From Actinomadura sp. KC06 (GTDB lineage Bacteria; Actinomycetota; Actinomycetes; Streptosporangiales; Streptosporangiaceae), in assembly GCF_004348735.1 (NCBI RefSeq), contig NZ_SMKT01000078.1:1-41037 (forward strand): a DNA stretch of 41,037 nt, in the 5' to 3' direction. This document shows, piece by piece, positions 15,525-23,377 of this stretch (within the stretch, counting starts at the first letter, position 1; every line of letters starts with the position of its first letter). The position numbers and the translations under genes are program-made. The notes beneath the pieces were generated by a model that made no database searches, had not been told where the DNA came from, and saw only the letters and a list, made by a program, of their open reading frames with translations.

Positions 15525-16123
15525 CAACGACAAACCCGCTTGCGGCGGCGATCGAGGCCGCAGCCGACGGCCCGTCACGCCGCTATGTCATCACCGGCGG
15601 CCCGTCGTCGGGCAAGGACGACCTGATCGAGCGGATCCACGCCGCCGGCATCCCCTGCATGCAGGAGGAGCCCGGTCGGGAGATCTACCGCAAGCACCGC
15701 GAACGGCTCGGACGGCACCTGCGCCGCGAGGACCGGCGCGAATACTCCCTAGAAGTGCTGGAGGCGTTCATCACCGAATACACCGCGCACACCAGCGGGA
15801 TCAGGTTCTACAACCGCGGCATCCCCGATGGCTACGGCTGGGAAGGCTTCTTCGGGCTCAAGCCGACCCCCCGGCTGGAGGAGGCGACCCAGCGCTACCG
15901 CTACGACGCGATCTTCGTGCTGGACCCGCTGGACACCTTCGAAGACCCCGATGACATCGTCTGGGCCAAGGATCGCGAGATCCGCCGGGTCCACGAGCTA
16001 ATCGTGCAGGGTTACTACGACGCCGGTTACGAGCCGGTGTTCGTCGCTCCCGACTCTGCCGCCGCGCGGCTGGACTTCATCTGCGCCAACCTGCGCCTGC
16101 CCAAACCGAGTCGGGGAGTGTGA
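15521..16123 (+). CDS. AAA_28-type P-loop protein with altered Walker A
   Basis: The 200-residue protein resembles the AAA_28 (NadR/TTD14-like nucleoside kinase-type) P-loop family: RYVITGGPSSGKDDLIERIH (residues ~21-40), EEPGREIYRKHRE, FYNRGIPDGYGWEGFFGL, RYRYDAIFVLDPLDTFEDP and REIRRVHELIVQGYYDAGYE. The P-loop is GGPSSGKDD, so the usual Mg-coordinating Ser/Thr after the lysine is Asp. This may alter or weaken catalysis, unless the Asp binds metal differently. Members can phosphorylate small molecules or regulate by nucleotide binding. The GTG start overlaps the preceding stop by 4 bp, and its own stop overlaps the aaRS-like gene by 4 bp. Confidence 0.75.
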   Translation: MTTTNPLAAAIEAAADGPSRRYVITGGPSSGKDDLIERIHAAGIPCMQEEPGREIYRKHRERLGRHLRREDRREYSLEVLEAFITEYTAHTSGIRFYNRGIPDGYGWEGFFGLKPTPRLEEATQRYRYDAIFVLDPLDTFEDPDDIVWAKDREIRRVHELIVQGYYDAGYEPVFVAPDSAAARLDFICANLRLPKPSRGV

Positions 16124-17658
16124 TCTCATTGCCCCGCAACGGGCAGTCGACGTTGTTGATCTCGCCGAACAGCGTCCTGGCCAACGCCCTGCTGCGCGCC
16201 ATCGACCTCCTCAGGCCGCGCGTGCTGGCGACCCGGCCGGCACGGATCGAGTTCGTGGTCGGCACCCAGATCAACGGAGCTCCGCATCTCGGCACCAACC
16301 TGGTCCAGACCGCCGCTTTCCTGCTAGCCGAGATCGCCCGCCGCGAGTTCTCCATCGACACGATGGTGCGCTTCGGGGCACTGGACAACGCCCCACACGA
16401 CGTCGTACTCGACCCCGAAACTCATCACGCCTACCAACAGACTTACATCCATGCCCTGGGCAAGGACAAGATCTCCGAACTGATCGACACCTACTATGTC
16501 GAGTTCTTCGACTCGCTGTCCGAGGCCACCGACACCGACTACGCGGTGGAGACTTACAGCGGCCAACAGGCAAGGCCGGGGTTCCGGGCGGAGTTCCTGC
16601 GCACCCTGGAACGGCTGGAGGACATTCGGTGGTGGATGGCGCCCTCGCACGGCACCGTCCACATCCGCATTCCCTGCCCCGACTGCGGCTGGGCGGAGAA
16701 ACGCGCCGACCGGACCAAACTGGTCCGGCTCGACGAGGACGGTGCCACATTCACCGCAGTCTGCCTGGACCACGGCCCCTATGAGAGCCACGTCGACCCC
16801 GAGGACGATCAGCCCTACCTCGACCTGGCCACTCTCTATCGCAACCTGGTCAAAGAACGCGCATTCGGCCGCGACCGCGACGTCTTGCACGTGATGATGA
16901 AGGGCGGCGACTGGGCCTTCGGCTGCCAGCTTGTCGACGGCGCGCTGGGCGCGCTGGGCACCCCTGCCGCGCAAATGCCGATGCGGATCTTCACCCCACA
17001 GGTCCTCGCGCCGACCGGAGCGAAGCTGTCCAAGTCGCTCCTGCGCGGACAGGGCAAAGACGACCTGCCCGCCGACGTCGAGCCCTGGATGCTCGACACC
17101 ACTACCTGGCCCGGCGAACTCGACAACTACGTCGATTCACTCGTCTGGCTCGTCGGCCGGTTACTTACCGATCCCAAGCACTTCTTCCGCTCGTTCACCG
17201 TCAAGGAACTCGGCCGCCTTATGACCGCACGACCCGGCACCCTGCCCGTCCGCGCCCACGAAATGGGCATCTACAAGCGCTATTTCGACCTGATCGCCAC
17301 TGGCCGCAAGACCACCGAGATCCGCGTCAACGACTCCAGCCGCAAGAAGATCAAGGAAGGCTCGCTGATCCGGTTCCGCTGCCAAGGCGATCAGATCCTC
17401 ACTCGGGTCACCCGAATTGCCCGCTACACCAGCTTCGAGGAAATGTTCGACCACGAGGCCGTCACCTCGGTCAATCCTCTGGCCACCCGGGACGAGCAGC
17501 TCGCGAACATCCGGCAGATCTACCCGCCCGAACGGGAAGCCCTGGGCGTCGTCGCCATCGGCATCGAACTCGTCGACCCGCCCCGCACCGACCCGGCGGC
17601 ATCGTCTCGACATAGAGAACAGGACCCTGATGGCAGTCGAACGGATGCATTGGGCTGA
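16120..17658 (+). CDS. Class I lysyl-tRNA-synthetase-like protein fused to an ASCH domain
   Basis: The 512-residue protein has an N-terminal class I aminoacyl-tRNA synthetase-like core: the HIGH-like signature GAPHLGT (residues ~53-59), a zinc knuckle built from CPDCG and CLDHG (C186, C189, C215, H218), and a KMSKS-like GAKLSKS (~300-306). The arrangement resembles class I LysRS. The large anticodon-binding part is missing. Instead the C terminus (about 375-488) is an ASCH-type RNA-binding domain: YKRYFDLIATGRKTTEIR, GSLIRFRCQGDQ, and VAIGIELV. An aminoacyl-adenylating enzyme with an RNA-binding or modified-nucleotide-binding partner domain is the natural inference; the substrate is unknown. 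Start GTG 16120 has GGGGAG at 4 nt and a 4-bp overlap. Residue 348 is encoded by a rare TTA codon (17161). Confidence 0.75.
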   Translation: MISLPRNGQSTLLISPNSVLANALLRAIDLLRPRVLATRPARIEFVVGTQINGAPHLGTNLVQTAAFLLAEIARREFSIDTMVRFGALDNAPHDVVLDPETHHAYQQTYIHALGKDKISELIDTYYVEFFDSLSEATDTDYAVETYSGQQARPGFRAEFLRTLERLEDIRWWMAPSHGTVHIRIPCPDCGWAEKRADRTKLVRLDEDGATFTAVCLDHGPYESHVDPEDDQPYLDLATLYRNLVKERAFGRDRDVLHVMMKGGDWAFGCQLVDGALGALGTPAAQMPMRIFTPQVLAPTGAKLSKSLLRGQGKDDLPADVEPWMLDTTTWPGELDNYVDSLVWLVGRLLTDPKHFFRSFTVKELGRLMTARPGTLPVRAHEMGIYKRYFDLIATGRKTTEIRVNDSSRKKIKEGSLIRFRCQGDQILTRVTRIARYTSFEEMFDHEAVTSVNPLATRDEQLANIRQIYPPEREALGVVAIGIELVDPPRTDPAASSRHREQDPDGSRTDALG

Positions 17659-18435
17659 GCTGCCGGAGGCCGTCCGGACGAAGGTCGAAGGCTGGACCGG
17701 GACCATCTACTCGGCGACGACCATGCCCGAGGGCAAGAACTCAGCGATAGCCGCCCTGCTCGATACCGACCGAGGAAGAGTCTTCGTGAAGGGGCTGCGC
17801 CAAGACCACGCGCGCCGCCGGACTCAGGAGATGGAGGCGGCGGTCGGCCCGTTCGTCGCGGAGATCTCCCCCGCTGCTTGCTCCGGCTGGTCGGCAACGG
17901 CTGGGATCTCCTGGTGTTCGAGGCGGTGGACGGGCGGCACGCCAGCTACACACCGGGTTCGCACGACCTTCCGCTTTTGATCGAGACCATGAAGAAGCTG
18001 GGCTCGATCCCTGCTCCCGACATTCCCATCAAACTGGCCGAGCAGCGCTGGAAGCCCTACTTCACCGAGCCCCAGCACGCGCACCTCTTGGCGGGCGATG
18101 CGCTCCTGCACACCGACTACGCGCCCGACAACGTCATCATCATCGACGGGCGCGCCGTTCTGATCGACTGGGCGTGGCCGACCAGGGACGCTGGATGGGT
18201 GGACCCGGCCTGCCTGATTCTGCGGCTCATGGCCGCCGGGCACAGCGCCGCACAGGCCGAAGAGGTCGTGAGCCCGCTCCCGGCGTGGTCGGTCGCCCCA
18301 CCTGATGTCCTGGCCGCTTTCGCAGCGGCGAGTGCGAACCTGTGGACTGAGATCGCCGGGCACGACCAATCGTCGTGGACCAAAGCCATGGAGTTGGCCG
18401 CGCTCGAGTGGGCCGCCTACCGTGCAGCGCGCTGA
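17630..18435 (+). pseudogene. APH-family phosphotransferase, frameshifted
   Basis: The gene starts at ATG 17630 (AGGA 6 nt upstream), overlapping the aaRS-like gene by 29 bp in another frame. The N-terminal half (WAELPEAVRTKVEG to AEISPAA) continues, after a -1 shift near 17876, as LLRLVGNGWDLLVFEAVDG. The C-terminal half has the catalytic HTDYAPDNVIIID loop and the metal motif LIDWAWPTRDAGWVDP, as in aminoglycoside/small-molecule phosphotransferases common in actinomycetes. Restoring one missing nucleotide gives a normal ~268-residue enzyme. The substrate is unknown; an antibiotic is not indicated. It may be a recent mutation or a sequence error, because both halves look well conserved. Confidence 0.75.
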
Positions 18436-18502
18436 AGCCGACTTGAGCGCGACGACGAAGTCAGACGAGTTCGAGAGGCGGAGGACGTGGTCGTTCGGCG
18501 GG

Positions 18503-19132
18503 CTAGGGGCAGCGTTTCCAGGTGAAGTGGTAGGTGGTGTGGGCTTCGGCGGCGATGGCGATGAAGCTGGTCTTCGACGGGTCCGAGGTTCCCTTGTCGA
18601 CTCGGGCCTCGGTGTAGAGGTTGAGGTTCGGGTTCTCGTCGCACGGCTTGAAGGCGAGTTGGTCCGGTGGGGGGCGGTCCGTGAACGTCCACTCGTCGTC
18701 GTAGGGGCCGTGGAGGTGGTGTGCGGTCATGTCGGGCCGCGGCTGACCCGTGAAGAAGTGGGTGGCCTTGTAGGTGGCCGTCGCGCCTTCCTCCAGGGAA
18801 GCGAGACCGTGGTGGTCCGTCGACGAGACGGCGTAGGTGAACCCCTGCGGGACATGGACCTTTAGCGCGATCTGGCATCTCTTTCGGAAGGCCCAGGGAT
18901 CCGACAAACCACCCGCCTGCGCCATGTACTCGCTGTAGATGACGGCGAACGCGTCCGCGCCGTTTCTGAGGGCCGCGCGGACGGTGCCGATGGGGCACCC
19001 GGAGTCGTGAACGGTCGCGATCTCGATGGCGACTCCGTCCGGGCCGTGGAGGAGGGGCGGACCGGCCGCGGCCGGTGTGACCGGCGTCGTGGCCACGGCG
19101 AGCGCGGCGGCCGCGGCGATCCCTCTGCGCAT
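18503..19132 (-). CDS. Secreted DUF4360 protein
   Basis: The 209-residue protein begins with a signal peptide (MRRGIAAAAALAVATTPVTPAAA) and continues as a DUF4360 domain: an N-terminal GCPIGTVRAALRNGADAFAVIYSEY, an IALKVHVPQGFTYAV strand, and disulfide-type cysteines (CPIG..., RCQIA..., KPCDEN..., KRCP at the end). The family is exported and common in actinomycetes and fungi; its function is not known. The ATG at 19132 has AGGGG 9 nt upstream, and a good promoter lies upstream (19191-19219). It converges on the APH gene with no clear terminator in the 67-bp gap. Confidence 0.85.
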   Translation of the reverse strand: MRRGIAAAAALAVATTPVTPAAAGPPLLHGPDGVAIEIATVHDSGCPIGTVRAALRNGADAFAVIYSEYMAQAGGLSDPWAFRKRCQIALKVHVPQGFTYAVSSTDHHGLASLEEGATATYKATHFFTGQPRPDMTAHHLHGPYDDEWTFTDRPPPDQLAFKPCDENPNLNLYTEARVDKGTSDPSKTSFIAIAAEAHTTYHFTWKRCP

Positions 19133-19190
19133 ACGAATTTCCCCTTCGCTGGAGCGGACGCCATTGGGGAGGCGGCTTCAGGGCACCGGG

Positions 19191-19219
19191 AGGCTAACTT
19201 TTACGCCGTTCACTTTCAA
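19191..19219 (-). promoter_or_regulatory. Promoter of the DUF4360 gene
   Basis: On the minus strand, TTGAAA (19214-19219 as TTTCAA on plus) and TAGCCT (19191-19196 as AGGCTA) are 17 bp apart. They are a good match to housekeeping -35 and -10 elements, about 60 bp before the DUF4360 start. Confidence 0.5.
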
Positions 19220-19258
19220 TCGGCAGAGAAGCCGTTCGGGCCTTTGAATTTTCATGCC

Positions 19259-19969
19259 TCAGACGAGTTCGAGGGAGCGGATGACGTAGTCGGTCGGTGG
19301 GGGCGACATCTCGTCGAAGCCGCGTTCTGGGGCGCGTTCGTCCAGGAGGGTGGCGCGGCGGATGCGGTCGGTGCGGAAGACGCGGGCGCCGTCGCGGAGG
19401 CGGCACCAGCCGATCAGGTACCAGCGCAGCGAGACCGCGGTGAACGCGACCGGTTCGACGTCGCGTTCGGTTTCGGTGCCGTCGGCGTCGACGTAGCGGA
19501 GCCGGACGACGCGGCGGGCGGACATCGCCTCCTCCAGGACGGCGGGCACCGAGGTGGGCGCCGGGTCGGTCCCGTCTGGCGGCGTCATGAAGCGGACGCG
19601 TTCGGCCAGCTCGCGGGCCGAGGCGCTGTCGGTCGCCGACATCGCCGCGACGATCTTGTGGAGGGCGGTGCGGGCGGACCGGGAGTACGGCGACCCGCCC
19701 GCCCGGGACAGGGTGATCGCGACCGCCACGGCCTCGGCGGGCGTGAAGTTCAGCGGCGGCAGCGTCCGGCTCTTGTCGAGGGTGTAGCCGCCGGCGCGGC
19801 CCACGTCCGCGAAGATCGGCACACCGGCCTGCTGCAGCGCGCCGATGTCGCGCTCGATCGTGCGGACGCTGACCTCGTACCGCGCGGCCAGCTCCCGCGC
19901 GCTGACCCGGCGCGGCGCGCAGGCCCGCAGCTCCTCGACGAGTGCGTACAAGCGGTCGGTGCGGTTCAC
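19259..19969 (-). CDS. WYL-domain transcriptional regulator
   Basis: The 236-residue protein has an N-terminal DeoR-like winged helix (NRTDRLYALVEELRA, RVSARELAARYEVSVRTIERDIGAL) followed by the WYL domain (VPAVLEEAMSARRVVRLRYVD to RWYLIGWCRLRDGARVFRTDRI). WYL domains sense ligands, often nucleic-acid-derived, and such regulators act near many accessory systems. GTG 19969 is the start matching the family (VNRTDRLYALVEEL); the longer open frame to 20074 overlaps the hydrolase gene and is not conserved-looking. The gene lies 29 bp behind the epoxide hydrolase on the same strand, suggesting an operon. Confidence 0.88.
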   Translation of the reverse strand: MNRTDRLYALVEELRACAPRRVSARELAARYEVSVRTIERDIGALQQAGVPIFADVGRAGGYTLDKSRTLPPLNFTPAEAVAVAITLSRAGGSPYSRSARTALHKIVAAMSATDSASARELAERVRFMTPPDGTDPAPTSVPAVLEEAMSARRVVRLRYVDADGTETERDVEPVAFTAVSLRWYLIGWCRLRDGARVFRTDRIRRATLLDERAPERGFDEMSPPPTDYVIRSLELV

Positions 19970-19998
19970 GCGGCGACCGTACGCCCCGCCTCCGACAT

Positions 19999-20949
19999 TC
20001 AGAGCCCGCGCAGGAAGCCGATCATGGCGTCGTTGACCTCGGCGGGGCGTTCCTGCTGCGTCCAGTGGCCGCAACCGGACAGCCAGACCGTGTCGCGGAG
20101 GTTCGGCACGAAGTCGCTCATGGAGCCGACCGCGTCCCGCGCGCCGACGGCGGTGACGTCGCGGTCACCGGCGATGAACAGGGCGGGCGGGCCGATCCGA
20201 GCCCGGTGCCAGGCGGCGGTGAGCTCCCAGTTGCGGTCGAGGTTGCGGTACCAGTTGACCGGTCCGGTGAAGCCGCTGGACGCGTACTCGGCCACGTAGG
20301 TCGCGATGTCGTCGTCGGTCAGCCAGGCCGGGAGCTTCTCGGGTTCCGCGAGCGTGTCGAGGAAGTCCCCGCCGTCCGGGATGGTCAGCAGGGGCGCGGG
20401 GGCCTCGCCCGACAGGCCGTACAGGACGCGGCGGAACGTGGCGGCCCGGTCGCGGTCGAGACCGGCTTCTGGGACGTCCGGCCGCTGGAAATGGACCATG
20501 TAGAAGCCGTCGCCGAACAGGCGGCGCATGGACTCGACCGGCGGTCTGCTGCCGCGCGGGCGGTGCGGCACCGACATCCCGATCACCCCGCGCACCAGGT
20601 CGGGGCGCATCTGCGCGGCCGCCCACGCGACCGGCGCACCCCAGTCGTGCCCGGCGACCACGGCGCGGTCGGCGTCGAGCGGGGCGATCAGGCCGACGAC
20701 GTCCCCGGCCAGATGCAGGATCGAGTACTGGGAGACGTCCGCCGGGCCGCCAGTCCGGGCGTAGCCGCGCTGGTCCGGCGCGACGGCGTGGAAACCGGCG
20801 GCGGCTAGCGCGGTGAGCTGGTGCCGCCACGAGTACCAGCACTCGGGGAAGCCGTGCAGGAGCAGCACGAGCGGCCCCTCGCCCGCCTCGGCCACGTGCA
20901 TGCGCAGCCCGCTCTCCGACTGGACGATGCGATGCGTGATCTCGGTCAT
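19999..20949 (-). CDS. Alpha/beta-hydrolase, epoxide hydrolase type
   Basis: The 316-residue protein is an alpha/beta hydrolase with the epoxide hydrolase hallmarks: LLHGFPECWYSW (oxyanion, HGFP), nucleophile Asp102 in AGHDWGAPVAW, and the catalytic His in SGCGHWTQQE near the C terminus. A cap domain with NWYRNLDRNWE supplies tyrosines of the kind that protonate the epoxide. It probably hydrolyses an epoxide or haloalkane to a diol; the substrate is unknown. It is 16 bp behind the PHP gene and 29 bp ahead of the WYL regulator on the same strand, making a probable three-gene operon. Confidence 0.9.
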   Translation of the reverse strand: MTEITHRIVQSESGLRMHVAEAGEGPLVLLLHGFPECWYSWRHQLTALAAAGFHAVAPDQRGYARTGGPADVSQYSILHLAGDVVGLIAPLDADRAVVAGHDWGAPVAWAAAQMRPDLVRGVIGMSVPHRPRGSRPPVESMRRLFGDGFYMVHFQRPDVPEAGLDRDRAATFRRVLYGLSGEAPAPLLTIPDGGDFLDTLAEPEKLPAWLTDDDIATYVAEYASSGFTGPVNWYRNLDRNWELTAAWHRARIGPPALFIAGDRDVTAVGARDAVGSMSDFVPNLRDTVWLSGCGHWTQQERPAEVNDAMIGFLRGL

Positions 20950-20965
20950 CGGTACCCCAGGGTCC

Positions 20966-21994
20966 TCAGAGTGCGGAACGGGTCCAGGCGAGGAGGTCGC
21001 CGGCGGGCAGGGCGTTGACGATCTGGGACTCGGGGACGGCGCAGCGTGCGGCCCGTTCGCAGCCGTAGGGCTGCCAGTCGAGCTGGCCGGGGGCGTGGGC
21101 GTCGGAGTCGATGGCGAAGCGGCAGCCCGCCTCGACCGCCAGGCGCAGGAGGCGTTTCGGCGGGTCGAGGCGTTCGGGGCGCGAGTTGATCTCGACGGCG
21201 ACGTCGTAGGCGGCGCAGGCGTCGAAGACGAGTGCGGCGTCGAACTCCGACTCGGGGCGCAGGCCGCCGCGTTTGCCGCCGGCTTTGACGATCCGTCCGG
21301 TGCAGTGGCCGAGGACGTTCACGCGCGGGTTCGCGATGGCGGCGACCATGCGTTTGGTCATCGCGACGCGGTCCATGCGGAGGTTGGAGTGGACGCTGGC
21401 GACGACGACGTCCAGCCGGTCGAGGAGGTCGGAGTCCTGGTCGAGGGTGCCGTCCTCCAGGATGTCGACCTCGATGCCGGTGAGGATGCGGAAAGGCGCG
21501 AGCGACTCGTTGAGCTCGGCGACGGCGTCTAGCTGGCGGCGGAGGCGGTCGGCGGACAGGCCGTTGGCGACCTTCAGGCGCGGGGAATGGTCGGTGAGGG
21601 CGAGGTATTCGTGGCCGAGCGCGCGTGCAGTCTCGGCCATTTCCCTGATGGGCGAGCCGCCGTCCGACCAGTCGCTGTGGGTGTGCAGGTCGCCTTTCAG
21701 GGCGGCGCGGATGGCGGCGGCGGCCTCGTCCACGGGCTCGCCTTCGGTGGCCTCCAGGCGGCGCAGGTAGACGGGGGTCTCGCCGCGCAGCGCCTCCTCG
21801 ATCACGAGGGCGGTGACCTTGCCGATGCCGGGCAGGGCGGTCAGCGTGCCCGCCTCGGCGCGGGCGGCGAGGTCGTCGCGGGACGTCCGCCCGGCGAGGT
21901 CGGCGGCCGTGCGGAAGGCCCGCACGCGGTAGGTCGGCTCGTGGGCGCGCTCCAGCAGGAACGCGATACGGCGCAGGGCTTCGACGGGCTCCAC
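20966..21994 (-). CDS. Helix-hairpin-helix / PHP-domain phosphoesterase
   Basis: The 342-residue protein has an N-terminal helical segment with a helix-hairpin-helix motif (TALPGIGKVTALVIEEAL, ~52-69) and a PHP phosphoesterase domain with metal ligands in GDLHTHSDWSDGG (H104, H106, D108) and further on at ALTDHS, GIEVDI, ASVHSN and SDAHAP. The layout resembles the N-terminal HhH plus PHP parts of family X DNA polymerase without the polymerase core. It may hydrolyse phosphate esters or have a DNA-repair role. The start is probably GTG 21994; GTG 22003 is also possible. The neighbouring hydrolase and WYL genes follow in the same direction. Confidence 0.85.
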   Translation of the reverse strand: MEPVEALRRIAFLLERAHEPTYRVRAFRTAADLAGRTSRDDLAARAEAGTLTALPGIGKVTALVIEEALRGETPVYLRRLEATEGEPVDEAAAAIRAALKGDLHTHSDWSDGGSPIREMAETARALGHEYLALTDHSPRLKVANGLSADRLRRQLDAVAELNESLAPFRILTGIEVDILEDGTLDQDSDLLDRLDVVVASVHSNLRMDRVAMTKRMVAAIANPRVNVLGHCTGRIVKAGGKRGGLRPESEFDAALVFDACAAYDVAVEINSRPERLDPPKRLLRLAVEAGCRFAIDSDAHAPGQLDWQPYGCERAARCAVPESQIVNALPAGDLLAWTRSAL

Positions 21995-22014
21995 GCATCG
22001 CACCGTACCCAGGT

Positions 22015-22044
22015 ATGACACGACGTGTCCCACCACGGTGTCAT
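22015..22044. promoter_or_regulatory. Dyad-rich operator candidate between PHP and kinase genes
   Basis: ATGACAC (22015-22021) is inverted as GTGTCAT (22038-22044), with an inner dyad of GACAC and GTGTC at 22017-22029 separated by three bases. This gives three GACAC-type half-sites in 30 bp inside the 84-bp gap between the two divergent genes. The response regulator is a plausible binder. Confidence 0.35.
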
Positions 22045-22078
22045 CCAGGTACGCCCGGGTCTTCTCTAGCCTGGGCTC

Positions 22079-23377
22079 ATGGCCGGGGAGAACGCGCTGC
22101 TGCGGTACGTCCTGCGGGACGTTCTCCTGGCCGCCGCGGTGACGGGCCGGGCCGACCCGGCGCCGCTCGACCGTCCCTGGCCGTTCCTGCTCAGATGGAC
22201 GCGGTTCGTCGGCGTCGGGCGGGCGCGGTTCGGGGTCGTGGTGAACGCGCTCGGGCTCGCGCTGACCGTCATCATGATCGGCGGGACGATATCGCTGCTG
22301 TCGGACGAGTCGATGCGGCGCGGCGCCGAGATGTCCGCCGCGACCGAGCTGTTCATCGCGCTCGCGGTGACGGCGCCGTTCGTGCTGCGCGACCTGCATC
22401 CGCTCGCCGCGTGGCGGTGGAGCTTCCTCGGAACGCTGCTGGTCGACGTCGGCGGGTGGCTGAGCACGCCGTACGTCCCGTGGGGCGCGATCACCGCGCT
22501 CGCCTGCGTGTACACGGTGGCGGTGCGCTGCTCGCGAGACGTCACGCTCGGCGTCGCGATGCTGTCGTTCGCCGGAGTGTGGCTCAAGGACTCGGAGACG
22601 GCTCTCAACGCGTCGGTGCTGCTCGTCCCGCCGCTGGCGGTGGGGTACGCGGTCCGGCTCCGGCAGACCTCGCGGCGGCAGCTGGCCGAGCAGCGGCTGC
22701 GGCTCGCCGAGGAGGAGCGGCGGCACCAGGACGCCGAGGCGGTGCTGACCGAGCGGCAGCGGATCGCGCGGGAGCTGCACGACGTCGTCGCGCACCACAT
22801 GTCGATGATCGCGATCCAGGCGGAGGCGGCGCCCTACAAGGTCGACGCGATCCCGGACGAGACCCGCCGCGACCTCGCCGAGATCCGCGCGACGGCGCTG
22901 GACGCGCTGACGGAGCTGCGCCGGGTCCTCGGCGTCCTGCGCTCGGCGGACGGCGCCGAGACCGCGCCGCAGCCCGGCCTCGACCGGCTGGACGACCTCG
23001 TGAGCAACGCGCGGGCAGCGGGGCTGCGGGTCACGACCCGGCTGGACGGCGACCTCGCCGGGCTCCCGCCGGGCGTGGGCCTCACCGCGTACCGGATCCT
23101 GCAGGAGGCGCTGAGCAACGCGATGCGGCACGCGCCGGGTTCGCAGGTGGAGGTCGAGGCGTCCCGCGCGGACGGCATAGTGTGGCTCGGCGTCGTCAAC
23201 GGGCCGCCCGCCGACGGCCAGGCCCCGGGCCCGGGGCTTCCTGGCGGGGGCCACGGGCTGGTCGGGATGCGGGAGCGGGCCACCGCGCTCGGCGGCGAGC
23301 TGACCGCCCGCCCCACACCGGACGGAGGATTCGCGGTGACCGCCAACCTGCCGGTGAAGGCGCGGGAGCGGACGTGA
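22079..23377 (+). CDS. NarL-type sensor histidine kinase
   Basis: The 432-residue protein has several hydrophobic segments in its first ~190 residues, probably four to five transmembrane helices, then a coiled region (LAEQRLRLAEEERRHQ) and the HisKA_3 phosphoacceptor helix RIARELHDVVAHHMSM with His234. It ends in an HATPase domain (QEALSNAMRHAPG, GLVGMRERATALGG). It senses an unknown signal at the membrane and phosphorylates the response regulator encoded next. ATG 22079 is the start; the upstream frame starting near 22015 is not conserved-looking. Its stop overlaps the regulator's start by 4 bp (GTGA). Confidence 0.92.
   Translation: MAGENALLRYVLRDVLLAAAVTGRADPAPLDRPWPFLLRWTRFVGVGRARFGVVVNALGLALTVIMIGGTISLLSDESMRRGAEMSAATELFIALAVTAPFVLRDLHPLAAWRWSFLGTLLVDVGGWLSTPYVPWGAITALACVYTVAVRCSRDVTLGVAMLSFAGVWLKDSETALNASVLLVPPLAVGYAVRLRQTSRRQLAEQRLRLAEEERRHQDAEAVLTERQRIARELHDVVAHHMSMIAIQAEAAPYKVDAIPDETRRDLAEIRATALDALTELRRVLGVLRSADGAETAPQPGLDRLDDLVSNARAAGLRVTTRLDGDLAGLPPGVGLTAYRILQEALSNAMRHAPGSQVEVEASRADGIVWLGVVNGPPADGQAPGPGLPGGGHGLVGMRERATALGGELTARPTPDGGFAVTANLPVKARERT

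Noticed and set aside
21995..23254. N-terminal extension of the PHP gene through the kinase region
   Set aside because: The extension is the reverse frame of the kinase gene; the PHP family starts at about 21994.
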